A stretch of 64,000 nt of DNA from Prorocentrum cordatum. Taxonomy: Eukaryota; Sar; Dinophyceae; Prorocentrales; Prorocentraceae. Within the stretch, counting starts at the first letter, position 1. Each line of letters opens with the position of its first letter. The position numbers were made by a program, and so were the translations under genes. A model generated the notes under the pieces. That model ran no database searches. It saw only the letters and a list, made by a program, of their open reading frames with translations, and was not told the origin of the DNA. Below, in pieces: positions 41,276 through 51,924 of the stretch. The DNA lies in assembly GCA_963575745.1 (NCBI GenBank), contig CAUYUJ010002714.1:334972-398971 (forward strand). The letters run 5' to 3'.

Positions 41276-42060
41276 ACAAGTGGCACGTGTGTGCCCAGGC
41301 TCATACAACAAGCTGAAGGGGCGTTTGAAGCAGGAGTGACATGCAACAGCGAAGTCGCACTCGAGCGCAAGTGGGGTTGCCACACCTTGCGATGTGTGTA
41401 CCAGGGCCCCCCAGGAAGCCTCAGGAGGCCCGACTTGGATACCAGAAGAGGCTCCAGGAGGCCCCAGGATTGTGAGTGTTGTGTGTGTGATGTGTGCTTT
41501 GTGTGGTGCGTGCTTTTTGTGTGTTGTCGGTGTTGTGTGTGTATGTTATGTTTGTCTAGCGTGTGATGTGTTGGGCGTGATTTGTGTCTCTGTGTGTGCA
41601 TGTAGTTCTGAAGCCCCAGGAGGCCCCAGGAGGCCCCAGGCGGCCTCAGCAGGCCCAGGAGAACTCCAGGAGGCTCCGAGGCGGGGTCTGGGGTACCAGA
41701 AGGTCCAGAAAGCCCCAGGAGGCCCCAGGAGGTTCCAGGAGGCCCCCAGGAGGCTCCGAGGAGGGGTCTGGGGCTCGATTTTGGGAGGATGTCTCAGGCG
41801 AAACCGCCATTCTCTGAGAATCGGGGTCAAAATTATTGAAATTACCATGTGTTTTTGAAGGTTTTATGTTAAAATGTTGAAAATCCTATGTGTTTTTGGA
41901 CCTCTCCTTCACGATCTGCGTGAGGGGTGCCACCGATTTTCAGAATTTTGAGGATGTCCCTAGCGAAACGGCCGGGAAAATCGAAGACGCACGCACGCAC
42001 GGACGCACGGACGCATTAATCCCCTCTGAGCTCTACTCCCTCGGAGAGGTGCGTATGAGA
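41276..42060. repeat. GGCCCCAGGA minisatellite and flanking unassigned sequence
   Basis: GCCCCAGGAGG-type 10-12-bp units run at 41400-41470 and 41595-41775, separated by a GT-rich stretch (41470-41605). 41810-41990 is AT-richer single-copy-looking sequence with two TATGTGTTTTTG(A/G) phrases, ending in an ACGC/GGACGC run (41985-42015). No gene is supported. Confidence 0.65.
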
Positions 42061-42061
42061 A

Positions 42062-42815
42062 TATATATGTGTATGCGTTGTACGCGTGTATGCATGTATG
42101 TATGTATGTATTCACGCATGCATGCTTGCGCATGACTGCGTGTGTGTATGTGTGGATGGATGTATGCATGTGTGGATGGATGTATGCATGCATGCATGTA
42201 TGTCGGTGTCTCTGTATGCATGTATGCATGTGGATGTGTATGTACTTGTGCATGCATCTCTGTATGTATGTATGGATGTGTATATGCTAGCGTTTATGCA
42301 TGCACGTATGCATATATGCACGTAAGTATGCATGTGTGCACGCATGTATGTATGTATGCATGTATGGATGCATGCATGCATGCATGCATGCATGCATGCA
42401 TGTATGTATGTATGTATGTATGTATGTATGTATGTATGTATGTATGTATGTATGGTTGTATGTATGTATGTATGTATGTATGTATGTGTGCATGTATGGA
42501 TGTATGTATGTATATATGCACGTTGGAGTGTATGGATGTGTGTACGTACGTACATGTATGTAATATATGTCTGTATGTATGCATCTAGACATGTACGTAT
42601 GTATGTATGTATGTATTTAGGTATGTTTGTAGGTATATGTAATAATATATGTATGTTATGTATGTATGCATGTATGCACGCATGTATGCAGGTATATATG
42701 TTTTGCACATGGAACAATGTATGTATGTGTGGATTGGTGCATGCATGTGTGATGTATGTATGCATACATGCATGTATGTCTGTATCACTAAATGTATGTA
42801 GGCGTATGTGTATAT
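42062..42815. repeat. TATG tetranucleotide microsatellite, longest in the window
   Basis: About 750 bp of ATGT with GCATGC and GTATG variants. Met/Cys/Tyr/Val and His/Ile/Thr/Tyr shadow ORFs on both strands are rejected. Confidence 0.95.
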
Positions 42816-43125
42816 ATGCAGATCCAGTTCTTGCTGTGCCGAGAGCGCCGAAGCCCACTTGGAGGGCGGTGGTGGCTGCCTCCCCCCCCCCCCCCGTGAC
42901 GAGCCTGGCCCGGTCGCCCGAGTGCCGCGGAGACGGGCGCGATCGGCGAGGGGGGCCGCCGCGGCGTCGCGCGCCGCCGCGGGCTGTCCCCGGGGCTGCG
43001 GAGCGGGGCCGCGCTGCGCCCGCCTGTTGGCGGCGCCCTGAAGGGGGCGGAGGGTCGGCATCGGGCACATATGGGGGGGGGGCCGGAGGGGGGGGGGCAG
43101 GCGCGCAGGGCACAGGGACTCTGAG
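42816..43125. other. GC-rich unassigned region
   Basis: GC-rich with C- and G-runs (42885-42895, 43073-43100). ORFs on both strands lack domains. Confidence 0.4.
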
Positions 43126-43302
43126 CCCCCCAGATGGGGTCCGAGCAGATGGGGCCGGATCGGAGGAGCGTGCCGCATCGCCGCCGCATCGGGAATGCGG
43201 CTCGGTGTGGAGCCCAGTCTTCTGCACGCCGACGGCGCCGAGGCATCGGGGATGCGGCGCGATCTTCCGGCCCCATCTACATGGGCCCCATCGGGGAGGT
43301 CT
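43126..43302. mobile_element. Inverted-repeat family B, copy 1
   Basis: Left arm CCCCAGATGGGGTCCGAGCA then GATGGGGCCGGA pairs with the right arm TCCGGCCCCATCTACATGGG then CCCCATCGGGG. The arms are about 32 bp. The centre contains GCGGCTCGGTGTGGAGC, shared with the copy at 53333. No ORF; MITE-like. Confidence 0.6.
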
Positions 43303-43364
43303 CTACTCATGTGAGGGTGGGGGGCACCGGGGGGGGGACGAGGGGGTAGATGTTTCTCAGAACG

Positions 43365-43369
<5 letters not shown>

Positions 43370-43396
<27 letters not shown>

Positions 43397-43403
43397 TGTG
43401 TGC

Positions 43404-43439
<36 letters not shown>

Positions 43440-43440
43440 A
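43370..43440. repeat. (GTGC)n and (GT)n microsatellite
   Basis: A GTGC run passes into pure GT. Confidence 0.95.
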
Positions 43441-43940
43441 CCTCGTTCAGCTCCGCCAGTAGCGCGCAGCCTGTGTAGCACGCGGATGAAAGGATGCCGA
43501 TACCCTTCCCTCGTCGCCACGGCTGGATTCGTCTCGAAGTCCTCTTCAGAATGCGCTCCAGGAGAGATCCGAGAAGAGGCGGGAGGACACGAGTCAATGG
43601 CGCAGAGGAGGCGGACGACGGGGCACGGTGGGTTGGGGGGGGGCGAGGCGCGCGGATGTGCGCCATGGGGGGGCGGGGGGGCAGGCAGGTTGCAGGAGGG
43701 CGCACAAGGGGGCGCGTCGGAGCATGTTGGAGACCAGGGGGGGAGGGCCGGGCAGGGGGGGTGCCATGCTGTCGCATGTGGTGGCACGGGGCGTCCACGG
43801 GGGGTGCCAAGAGGGCGCACTGAGGAGCCAGGGGGAGGGCGCGCGGGGCGAGGGTGCGCGACAGGGCGGAGGAGGATACCAGACGCGATGGACCACGAGG
43901 GGGGATGCGGGCAGGCGGATGAAGGAGGCGGAGGAGGACA
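43441..43940. other. Unassigned sequence, no supported gene
   Basis: G-rich on the + strand, with repeated GGGGG and GAGGGCGC phrases. ORFs in several frames have Gly/Arg or Pro bias and no domain. Confidence 0.4.
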
Positions 43941-44160
43941 GGAGGAGGAGGAGGAGGAGGAGGAGGAGGAGGAGGAGGAGGAGGAGGAGGAGGAGGAGGA
44001 GGAGAGGAGAGAGGAGGAGGATGAGGAGGAGGGGGAGGAGGAGGAGGAGGAGGAGGAGGTAGGTGGAGGAGGAGGAGAAGGGGGAGGAGGAGGAGGAGGT
44101 AGGAGGTAGGAGGTAGGAGGTAGGAGGGTTGAGTAGAGGGGTTAGGGGAGGAGGAGGGGG
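43941..44160. repeat. (GGA)n and TAGGAGG microsatellite
   Basis: A GGA array (43941-44098) is followed by a TAGGAGG heptamer run (44098-44130). Confidence 0.9.
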
Positions 44161-44227
44161 ACCAGAAGGATCATTCTGGTGAGGTGGATAAGGAAAGCGC
44201 GCCAGTGGATGGCCCTGAATAAACAAA

Positions 44228-44465
44228 GGGGGGGGACGCTCGCAGAACACCCCCCCCCTCCCCCCCTTCAAAGGGGGCTGAGATTTTCGACCCCCCCCTT
44301 TCCCCCTCCTTCGGGGGGGGGTCCGAAGCCCCCCTCCCTAAGGGGGAGGGGGGGGGTTCGGACCCCCCCCTCCCCCCCCTTGGCGCTGGAAGGGGGGGGG
44401 GTCGAGCCCCCCCCCTCCCCCCCTTTGCGCCGAACAGGGGGCTGGGGAGGGGGCCTCCCGGGTGG
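44228..44465. repeat. G-run/C-run palindromic block
   Basis: Alternating runs of 7-10 C and 7-10 G separated by short phrases (CAAAGGGGGC, TTCGGGGGGG, CTAAGGGGGA), giving several stacked foldbacks and quadruplex-type G tracts. A related block lies at 45755-45965. Confidence 0.75.
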
Positions 44466-45648
44466 TGAGTAGAGAATGAAGTGTTTTGAGTAGCGATTGG
44501 TGATAGTGAGTAGTGCGCACTGAGTCGTGAGTAGTGAGTAGTGAGTAGTGGGTAATGGGTAGTGGTAGTAGTGAGAGCTCCGTATAGGTAAGTGAGTAAT
44601 GACTAGGGAGTAGTGGGTAGTGAGTAGTGGGAAGGAAGTAGAGAGTATGGAATTATGAGTAGTAAGGAGTGGGCGGTGTGTAGTGAGTAGTGCATAGTGA
44701 GTAGTAAGCAGGGAGTAGGGATGAGGGAGTACACAGTAGCGAATAGCGAGGAGTGAGTAGTAAGTCGTGAGTAGTGAGTAGCGCGCAGTAAGTAGACAGT
44801 AGTGAGTAGTGAGTGGTGAGTAGCGAGTTGCGAGTAGGGAGTAGGGAGTTGCGAGTAGGGAGTAGCGAGTAGTGAGTAGTGAGTAGCGGGTAGGCCCTTG
44901 TGAATAGTGAGTAGCGAGGAGGGAGTAGTCTGGAGTCAGTAGTGAGTAGTGAGTAGGGAATAGTGCGTAGCGAGTAGGGAGTAGCGAGGTGCGAGTAGTG
45001 AGTAGTGAGTAGTGAGTAGTGAGTCGTGAGCAGCGAGAAGTGGATATTGAGTACTTGTTAGTGCGTAGGGAGTTGCGAGTGGAAATTCGTGGCTAGTCAG
45101 TAGTGAATCGTGAGTTGTGAGTCGTGAGTAGCGACTTAGTGAGTAGTGAGTACTGAGTAGTGAGTAGCGAGTAGTGCGTAGTGGTTGTGCATATTTCGTA
45201 TTGGCTAGCGAGTAGCGGATAGTGAGTAGTGAGTTGTGGACAGTCCGTGGTAAGGAGCCAACTTTGAATTCTCAGTAGTAAGTAGTGGATAGTGGTTAGT
45301 GGGTAGTGAGTAGTGCTTAGTGAGTAGTGAATGGTGGGCAGTGGGTCGTGTTAAGTGAGTAGTGAGTATTGAGTACTGGCTAGTGAGTGAAGAGTATTGT
45401 GAGCTGTGTTTAGTGAGTATTGAGTATTGAGCAGTGGTTAGTGAGTAGTGAGTAGTTTGTAGTGAGTAGTGAGTAGAGAGTAGTGATTAGTGAGTAGGGA
45501 GTAGTGAGTAGTGGATCGTGGGTAGTGAGTCGTGGGTAGTGAGCAGTGAGCCGTGAGTAGTGAGTTGTGAGTAGTGTCAAGTGAGTAGTGAGTAGCGAAT
45601 AGTGAATTGAGGGTAGTGAGTAGTGCGGAATAGGTAGTGAGAGCTGTT
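44466..45648. repeat. GAGTAGT heptamer satellite
   Basis: About 1.2 kb of GTAGTGA/GAGTAGT 7-bp units with frequent one-base variants. No long ORF runs through it, because TAG and TGA recur. Confidence 0.92.
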
Positions 45649-45692
45649 TGGGGCTAGGGTTTGGGTTTGGGGTTAGGTTTGGGGGTTAACGT
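45649..45692. repeat. Short TTTGGG/TTTAGGG-like tract
   Basis: CTAGGGTTTGGGTTTGGGGTT and similar, a handful of degenerate telomere-like units adjoining the heptamer satellite. It is too short and irregular to be a telomere. Confidence 0.4.
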
Positions 45693-45749
45693 AACGGTGA
45701 GGATTTGTGTTAGGGGTGGTCGGGGTCGGGTTCCGGAGACCGGGGGCGC

Positions 45750-45970
45750 CGTGGCGAAAGGGGGAAGGGGGGGGGGGGTCGAATTTGGCGGCCAAAGGAG
45801 GGGGGTGGGGAGTTCGGACCCCCCCCCCATTGTCAAAGGGGGGCAGGGGGGGGCGTCCCCGATGACGGACCGGGAAAGTCCCCGACGACGGATCGGGAAA
45901 CGGGGGGAGGGGGAGGGTTCCCGACGACGGATTGGGGAAAGGGGGGGGGGTCCCAACCCCCCCATTTTGG
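45750..45970. repeat. G-run/C-run palindromic block, second copy
   Basis: G runs of 7-10 alternate with C runs around repeated CC(C/G)GACGACGGAT phrases (at about 45880 and 45922). Similar in style to 44228-44465. Confidence 0.7.
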
Positions 45971-46710
45971 GGTCATCCAGCGGCGCGCCCTCGTGGATAA
46001 GCAGACCAGGCATGAAGGTGAACAGGGTCGCGAGAAGAGCCAACCCAAGAGACGAGTGTCTCGTCGTGTCTCGCCGTTGCCGACCCTATCAAGTTTGGTT
46101 TATCGTTTCAAAGTTTGACAGTACATAAAAGGCATCCTCGGCGCTCTCGTCTAGACTTTTTATTATGTGCGGGGCACACAGTTGCAGTGGAGACGCATGT
46201 GCGCTTGATCTCGCCTCCAGCTTCCCACTCTTGCTCGTCTCCTCCACCCTACTCTCCCCGCGTTCCTTTTCTATACCTTATCCTCCAGCCACCCCTTCTC
46301 CTTGTCCTCCTTGTCCTCCTCGCCCCCATCCTTGCTCCGTTTCTTCCTTCTGCTTTCGTCTCCGTCTTCTGTGGGGCCCCGCCATCCCTCCTGCTCTGGT
46401 GGAGGGTACGATCGGTGGGTCTAAATCGTTCCCCCCCCCGTCCACCCAGCCCACCTCAGTTTTGCCCAACCCTACGGCGGGGCCCTGGCCCCTCTCAGCG
46501 AGGGGCCGTCATGCCGTGGTAGGGGGTCTGGGTGGGAGACATGGCGCGTCTGGTGCCGCGTGATTTGCGTCCTCCAGAACTTGGTTTGCACAGGGTGAGG
46601 TCAGATGTACGTTCGTGTGGGTGGCGGGTCCAGCGGGCCCAGCAGACCCGCTTCCGCAGATTGCCCTCCTACTTGCCCTCCTACTTGCCTCCTCCTACTT
46701 GCCCTCCTCC
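45971..46710. other. Unassigned sequence, no supported gene
   Basis: Lower-complexity CT-rich sequence (46200-46330) and single-copy-looking DNA. ORFs lack domains. Confidence 0.4.
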
Positions 46711-47388
46711 TTCTCCTCCTCCTCCTCCTCCTCCTCCTCCTCCTCCTGGTCATCATCAGCAACATCAGCATGATCATGATCATCATCATCAGCAGTATCA
46801 TCATCGTCATCATAAACATCACGACGATTGTGATGATCATCATCAGCATCAGTATCATCATAATCATCAACCTCAGCATCATCATTGTCATCATTATTCT
46901 TATTATCATGGGCACCACCATCATCATTATCATTACCGTCAGTACCATCACCAGCATATCCGCAACAACATCATCATCACCATCACCATTATCATCGTCA
47001 GCATCATCATCCTCATCAGCACCATCATCATCATTTTCGCCAGCATCAGCATCATCATACCAACATCAGCAACACCATCAGCAGCAGTACCATCATCAGC
47101 AGCATCATCACAATCCTCATCATCACCATCATCATCATCGCCATCCTCATCATCACCATCATCATCACCACACTCGTCATCACCATCACCATCACCAGCG
47201 TGATCATCATTACCATCAACATCACCACCACCAGTATCATCATCAACATCACCACCATTCTCATCACCAGCATCATCACAATAATCACCATCAACATCAG
47301 CATCACCATCGTCATCATCATCAGCAGCAGCATCATCATCAGCATCATCATCAGCTGCATCATCGCCATCCTCCCTCCTCCTTTCCTT
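46711..47388. repeat. (CTC)n then CAT/ATC trinucleotide array
   Basis: A CTC run (46711-46748) is followed by about 640 bp of CAT triplets with CAG/CAC/CGT variants. His/Ile/Ser and Met/Asp shadow ORFs are rejected. Confidence 0.93.
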
Positions 47389-47499
47389 AGAAGTATCTTC
47401 TCTCTGTCGCGCCACCAGGCGTGTCTGTGGGCTGGGCCGGGCGTCTCGCCTGAGATGTCCTGATCATTAGTGATACGCAGGCCGGGAACATGTTCACAC

Positions 47500-47560
47500 A
47501 TGGTGGGCTGGCGGTTTCCTAACATGTGGCTCTCGCCGCAGCACCGCGCACATAGAGCTT
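47500..47560. repeat. Direct repeat flanking the 77-bp array, left
   Basis: GGCGGTTTCCTAACATGTGG followed by CTCTCGCC and AGCACCGCGCACAT. The same block occurs at 49243-49286 on the other side of the 77-bp array. Confidence 0.65.
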
Positions 47561-47689
47561 CGAGGATTGAGGGCGGTCGGTCTTATATCACGTAGTTCTC
47601 GCCTTCGCCCCGCGCGCATTCGTTTTTTTTACTATCCTGGTGAAAGGCTCAACCATATGCAGTTGTGAGTACCGTGATTGCGGGTATCG

Positions 47690-49098
47690 TCTTCTGGGGA
47701 TCTCCTCATGGGGCCACGAAGCGTGCGAAGGGTGTGCCGTCGCGGGTCGGGGCTGCCCCGTGGGCGCCGCCACTGGGGCTTTGCGCGAGCCCGCTGTGAG
47801 GCCACGAACCGTGTGAGGGGTGCGCCGCGATGGGGCGGGGCCGCCATTGGGGCCTTCGGCGGAGTTCCCTATGGGGCACACCGCCACTGGGGCCTTCGGT
47901 GGAGCTCCCTACGGGGCCACGAAGCGCTGTACAGTGCGGGGGTCCCGCATGCAAGAGCAGCAATTGGTGCCTTCGGTGGAGCTCCGAATGTGGGCACGAA
48001 ACGATGTATTGGGTGGGGGGAACCGCATACAAACACCACCTATGAGGCCTTCGGTGGAGCTCCCTATGGGGCCACGAAGCGGTGGGTGGGGGAAGCGCAT
48101 GCGAGTGTAGCCAAAGGGACCTTCGGCGGAGCTTCCCATGGGGCCACGAAGCGCTGTGCTGGGTGGGGGTCCTGCATGCGAGCGCAGCCGCTGGGACTTC
48201 TGTGGAGCTCCCTATGGGGCCACGAAGCGTTGTACTGGGTGGGGGAGACGCATGCGAACACTGCCACTGGGGCCTTCGGTGAAGCTCACGATGGGGCCAC
48301 GCGACGTTGTACTGCGTCGGGGAACCGCATGCGGGTGCAGCCACAGGGGCCTTCGGTGGAGCTCCCTATGGGGCCACGAAACGTGTGAGGGGTGTACCAA
48401 AGTGAGGGCGGATGGCAGGACGGTGAGGAAGAGAGGAGATGAGGAGGAGGAGGAGGAGGAGGAGGAGGAGGAGGAGGAGGAGGAGGAGGAGGAGGAGGAG
48501 GAGGAGGAGGATGAGGAGGAGACGCGGGGCGCTGTCGCATCAAAAACGCTACGATGTACTGGGTGGGGGTCCCGCGTGCGAGTGCAGCCGCTGGAGTCTT
48601 CGGTGGAGATCCCTATGGGGCCACGAAGCGCTGTACAGCGTGGGGGGCCCGCGTAAGAGTGCAGCCACGGGGGCGTTCGGACGAGCTCCCCATGGGGCCA
48701 CGAAGCGCTGTGCAGAGCGGGGGTCCCGCGTGCGAGTGCAACAGTTGAGGCTTTCGGTGGGGCGTCCTTTGGGGCAACGGACCGCTGTACAGCGCGGGGG
48801 TCCCGCATGCGAGAGCAGACACTGGGGTCTTCGGTGGAGCTCCCTATGGGGCCCCGAAACGCTGCACAGCGCGGGGTCCCGCATGCGAGAGCAGCCATTT
48901 GGGCCTTCGGTGGAGCTCCCTATGGGGCCACGAAGCGTTGCACAGCGTGGGGGTCCCGCATGCGAGAGCAGCCACTGAGGCCTTCGGTGGAGCTCCCTAT
49001 GGGGCCACGAAACGCTGTACAGCGCGGGGGTCCCGCATGCGAGAGCAGCCAGTGGGGCCTTCGGTGGAGCTCCCGATGGGGCCACGAAATGTTTGAGG
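47690..49098. repeat. 77-bp tandem repeat array, interrupted by a GGA tract
   Basis: About 16-17 monomers. The consensus contains CCTTCGGTGGAGCTCCCTAT, GGGGCCACGAAGCG, CTGTACAGCG, CGGGGGTCCCGCATGCGAG and AGCAGCCACTG. Adjacent monomers near 48903 and 48980 are both exactly 77 bp. A GGA-containing cassette (48388-48555) and a related cassette after 49085 each begin with a GAGGGGT(T/G)TRCCAAAGTGAGGG phrase, so the array has a higher-order unit. The GAVELPMGPRS-like ORFs change frame from unit to unit and are shadows. Confidence 0.9.
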
Positions 49099-49242
49099 GG
49101 TTTGCCAAAGTGAGGGAGGAGAGTGAAGAAGGGGAGGAGGAGAGGAGATGAGGAGGAGGAGACGCGTGGCGCTGTCTCATCAAAACGAGAACCCACCACA
49201 GGACGGTTCGGAACACATCCCACGATGTTTACATATTGAGGG

Positions 49243-49290
49243 CGGGCGGTTTTCAACATGTGGCTCTCGCCCTAGCACCGCGCACATTCG
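49243..49290. repeat. Direct repeat flanking the 77-bp array, right
   Basis: GGCGGTTTTCAACATGTGGC, TCTCGCCCTAGCACCGCGCA and CATTCG match 47508-47552. Confidence 0.65.
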
Positions 49291-49640
49291 TCCTAAGAGT
49301 TTACAGCAAGTTCTAGGATTATTATGGTTGACGCCCCAGACATGGTGCTTTGGCATGATGTCTGACTGTCAGGGCAATACAGTTACGTCGATCCGCAGTG
49401 TGGAAGTCCCAGGGATTGCTTTCTTTCTCGATTCAGAACCATCTGGACGCACCAGTAACGTTGATTCGCGACGTTGAAGTTCCAGGAATAGTGTCCTGGT
49501 ACGGTTCAGGATTTTCAGACAGTTGTCCTCAAACAAGGCTTTTCCCTCAGTGAAATTGAACTGTTGTAGGGACCTGTGAAGAGGGAACTTGGAGGGAGGG
49601 TGTATTGCAACATCGTTGATGGGTCTTGAGTTTGCACTGG
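49291..49640. repeat. Diverged 73-bp direct duplication in unassigned sequence
   Basis: CAGTTACGTCGATCCGCAGT (49379) and CAGTAACGTTGATTCGCGAC (49452) begin two related blocks that share GAAGT(C/T)CCAGG and GGTTCAG-type phrases. No gene is supported. Confidence 0.45.
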
Positions 49641-49644
49641 CCAT

Positions 49645-49965
49645 GTTTCCTCCTCCTCCTCTCTCCTCGTTCTCCTCATCCCTCTCCCCCTTCAGCTGTG
49701 TTTCGTCTGCGCTCCTCAATGCTCCTCCTTCTCCTCCATGCTCCTCCTCCATGCTGCTATCCCTCCTCCTCCCTCTTCCTCCCTCCTCCTCCTCCTCCTC
49801 CTCCTCTGCCCTCCTCCTCCTCCTCTGCCCTCCTCCTCCCTCCTCCTCCTCCTCCTCCTCCTCCCTCTTCTCCTGCCTCTCCATGCTCCTCCTCATCCTC
49901 CTAATCCTCCTCCGCCCTCCTCCTCCGCCTCCTGCCCCCACCTCTTCTCTTCCTCCTCCACCTGT
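49645..49965. repeat. (TCC)n-rich tract
   Basis: CTC/TCC triplets with interruptions. Leu/Ser/Pro shadow ORFs only. Confidence 0.85.
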
Positions 49966-50650
49966 CTCCCCAGACCCCCGACGTCATTAGTTGTCATAAC
50001 GTGCACCCGCAGAGGTCTGGACTCCTTTCTGGGGAGCGGCTCTTCATCATGAGTCGTGCTTCGACGGTCCCGGGGCCCGGCGAAGCCCCCTTGCGGAGGC
50101 CGAGAGCAGCAATTTAAACCTCCCGTTGTTTTAGTTCAGGACTCGAGGGGGTCTGGGTCTTCTGGAGGTCGGGGAGGGGTGTGGCAGGGGTATGGTGCCA
50201 AGCGTGGAAATGGCGATGCTATCTGCGATCAGTAATATCACCAGAGTCCCCTTTCCCTAAAATTCACACCACGCCCCTTTCTACCGTGCCCCTTTCCAAC
50301 CTCCAGAGGTCTCTCTCTCGCTCCCTCTTCCTCGCCGCTGCGCCCCCCCCTCGCAATAGAGCGGCCCTGGTGACGCGCGGGCGCGCGCTCGCGCGGGGCC
50401 GGCCCGCGCGCTTGCCAGCGCGCGGCCGGCCTCCAGCCTGCGCCGCCCCCGCGCGGAGCGGGCCTCCTGCGCGGGCGGCGGGCGGCGGCGGAGAGCCTCG
50501 GGGGCGCCGAGAGGTCGGGGGTCTCGCACGACGGGTTCGCGTCGGGTCGACGCGATGGCGCCGACAGGGTTCGACGACAGTCAAGCAGTAGCGAAGCGTC
50601 CTGGCTCGCCTATCGCCTACCAAACAATGTTCTAAGAACCTTTTGTGGTT
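49966..50650. other. Unassigned, partly extremely GC-rich region
   Basis: 50380-50500 is dominated by GCGCGC/GGCC phrases. No domain is found in the ORFs of either strand. Confidence 0.4.
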
Positions 50651-50651
50651 T

Positions 50652-50772
50652 CCACGAAATGCTCTTGGAACATTTCTGGTTGATGTTGTCTTGATTTAGC
50701 ATATCGGGTTTGTGTTATGAGAACATAGTTTTTGTTCTTGGAGCATTTTTGGGTTCGAAGAACATTTCGTGG
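50652..50772. repeat. 121-bp foldback (CCACGAAATGYTCTT arms)
   Basis: The left arm CCACGAAATGCTCTTG (50652-50667) is inverted at 50757-50772 with two mismatches. The interior has related GAACAT/ATGTTC-like phrases (GGAACAT, GAGAACATAG, TGTTCTTGGAGC). Possibly a small MITE. Only one copy is seen. Confidence 0.5.
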
Positions 50773-50774
50773 TA

Positions 50775-51205
50775 GGACTATAGGAATGCCGGGACGGTCG
50801 GCCCCTGCTCAAGACAGAGGTCTGCGGAGGCGGAGGGTTACGGCTTCCGAGGCGCGTTTTCGCGGGTTCTCCGCGGCCTTCTGGCCTCGGGATGCTTCCC
50901 AGCGGCTGCGCCTCGCCGACAGCGTCCGGGGGGCGCCCGGATCGTCGCGCGGGGCCGGCAGGGGCCCGCGGTCGGGACCAGAGGGCCGCCGCCAGAGGAC
51001 CCTCGCACTGCGGGGGCGGGGAAGCGCCGAGCCGGAGGCCTGCGGTGCACCGCCGACGGGGGCGAGCAGAGAGGCCCCCCCGCCCCGAGCTCGAGGTCGC
51101 GAGCTCTCGTGGGCGGGTCGGGGCGCGGCCCTCGGGCCCCCGGCGGCGCGGAGGCAGCGATTGGGAGGTCGATGCGCTCCCTCGCGAACGGCGAGCACTC
51201 ACGCA
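50775..51205. other. Unassigned GC-rich sequence
   Basis: Long open frames exist on both strands because of base composition (Arg/Pro/Ala/Gly rich). No domain is recognised. Confidence 0.4.
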
Positions 51206-51209
51206 GCCG

Positions 51210-51349
51210 CGCCCTCGCGGTGCCCGAGCTCTGCACGGGGAGGCGCGGTCGCACGGGTGCGTTCCGCGCGGGGCATCCGCGGAGCAGGAGGTGCTCTGCG
51301 GCCGCGGGGTCGCGGCCCCCGGGGGCCCAGCCCGCGAGGCGGCCGTGGA

Positions 51350-51350
<1 letters not shown>
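51210..51350 (-). repeat. Dispersed repeat family D, copy 1 (inverted relative to copy 2)
   Basis: Its reverse complement contains GCCTCGCGGGCTGGGCCCCC and GCGGATGCCCCGCGCGGAACG, matching 56625-56715 at most positions. The conserved block is about 110 bp, with no ORF that is preserved between the copies. Confidence 0.5.
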
Positions 51351-51351
<1 letters not shown>

Positions 51352-51436
<85 letters not shown>

Positions 51437-51468
51437 GCGTGTGTGCGTGTGCGTGTGCGTGTGCGTGT

Positions 51469-51534
<66 letters not shown>

Positions 51535-51562
51535 GCGTGTGCGTGTGCGTGTGTTTGTGCGT

Positions 51563-51604
<42 letters not shown>

Positions 51605-51612
51605 GCGCGCGC

Positions 51613-51652
<40 letters not shown>
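51352..51652. repeat. (GT)n microsatellite
   Basis: About 300 bp of GT with GCGT interruptions and a short CGCGCG patch near 51607. It is an alternating purine-pyrimidine tract with Z-DNA potential. Confidence 0.97.
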
Positions 51653-51653
<1 letters not shown>

Positions 51654-51788
51654 TCGCCCACGATAATGATGAAGGGGCGCTGAGTGCTCGGGGGTCTCGT
51701 GCGGCAGGTTCGCGCCGTGATCGACGCGGCGGCGACCCTGGCGCGGACGCCCGGGTCGAAGAACAGCTGGCACATACACTGTACTTTC

Positions 51789-51924
51789 TTGGGGCTCCGC
51801 GCGGACTTCTCGGGTCGGCGCCCGGGCCCCGCTGGCGGCGCTTCCGGCGCCGCCCCTGGCGCGCTCCCCGCGCCAGTGGAGGGGGGTCCACCGCAGATCC
51901 AAGAACTCCGCGTGGACTCCAGGG
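51789..51924. repeat. Foldback repeat family C, copy 3
   Basis: Left arm GGGGCTCCGCGCGGACTTCT and right arm AAGAACTCCGCGTGGACTCC, with the internal palindrome GGCGGCGCTTCCGGCGCCGCC as in the copy at 10887. Confidence 0.6.

Noticed and set aside
42062-42815. Met/Cys/Val/Tyr and His/Ile/Tyr/Thr ORFs
   Set aside because: Shadows of the TATG microsatellite in all frames.
45649-45692. Telomere or chromosome end
   Set aside because: Only a few irregular TTTGGG/TTTAGGG-like units with normal sequence on both sides.
47690-49098. CRISPR-like array
   Set aside because: The 77-bp units are tandem with no unique spacers, and the genome is eukaryotic.
51352-51652. Val/Cys/Arg and His/Thr/Ala ORFs of 180-500 residues
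   Set aside because: Driven by the (GT)n array and GC-rich flanks; no domains.
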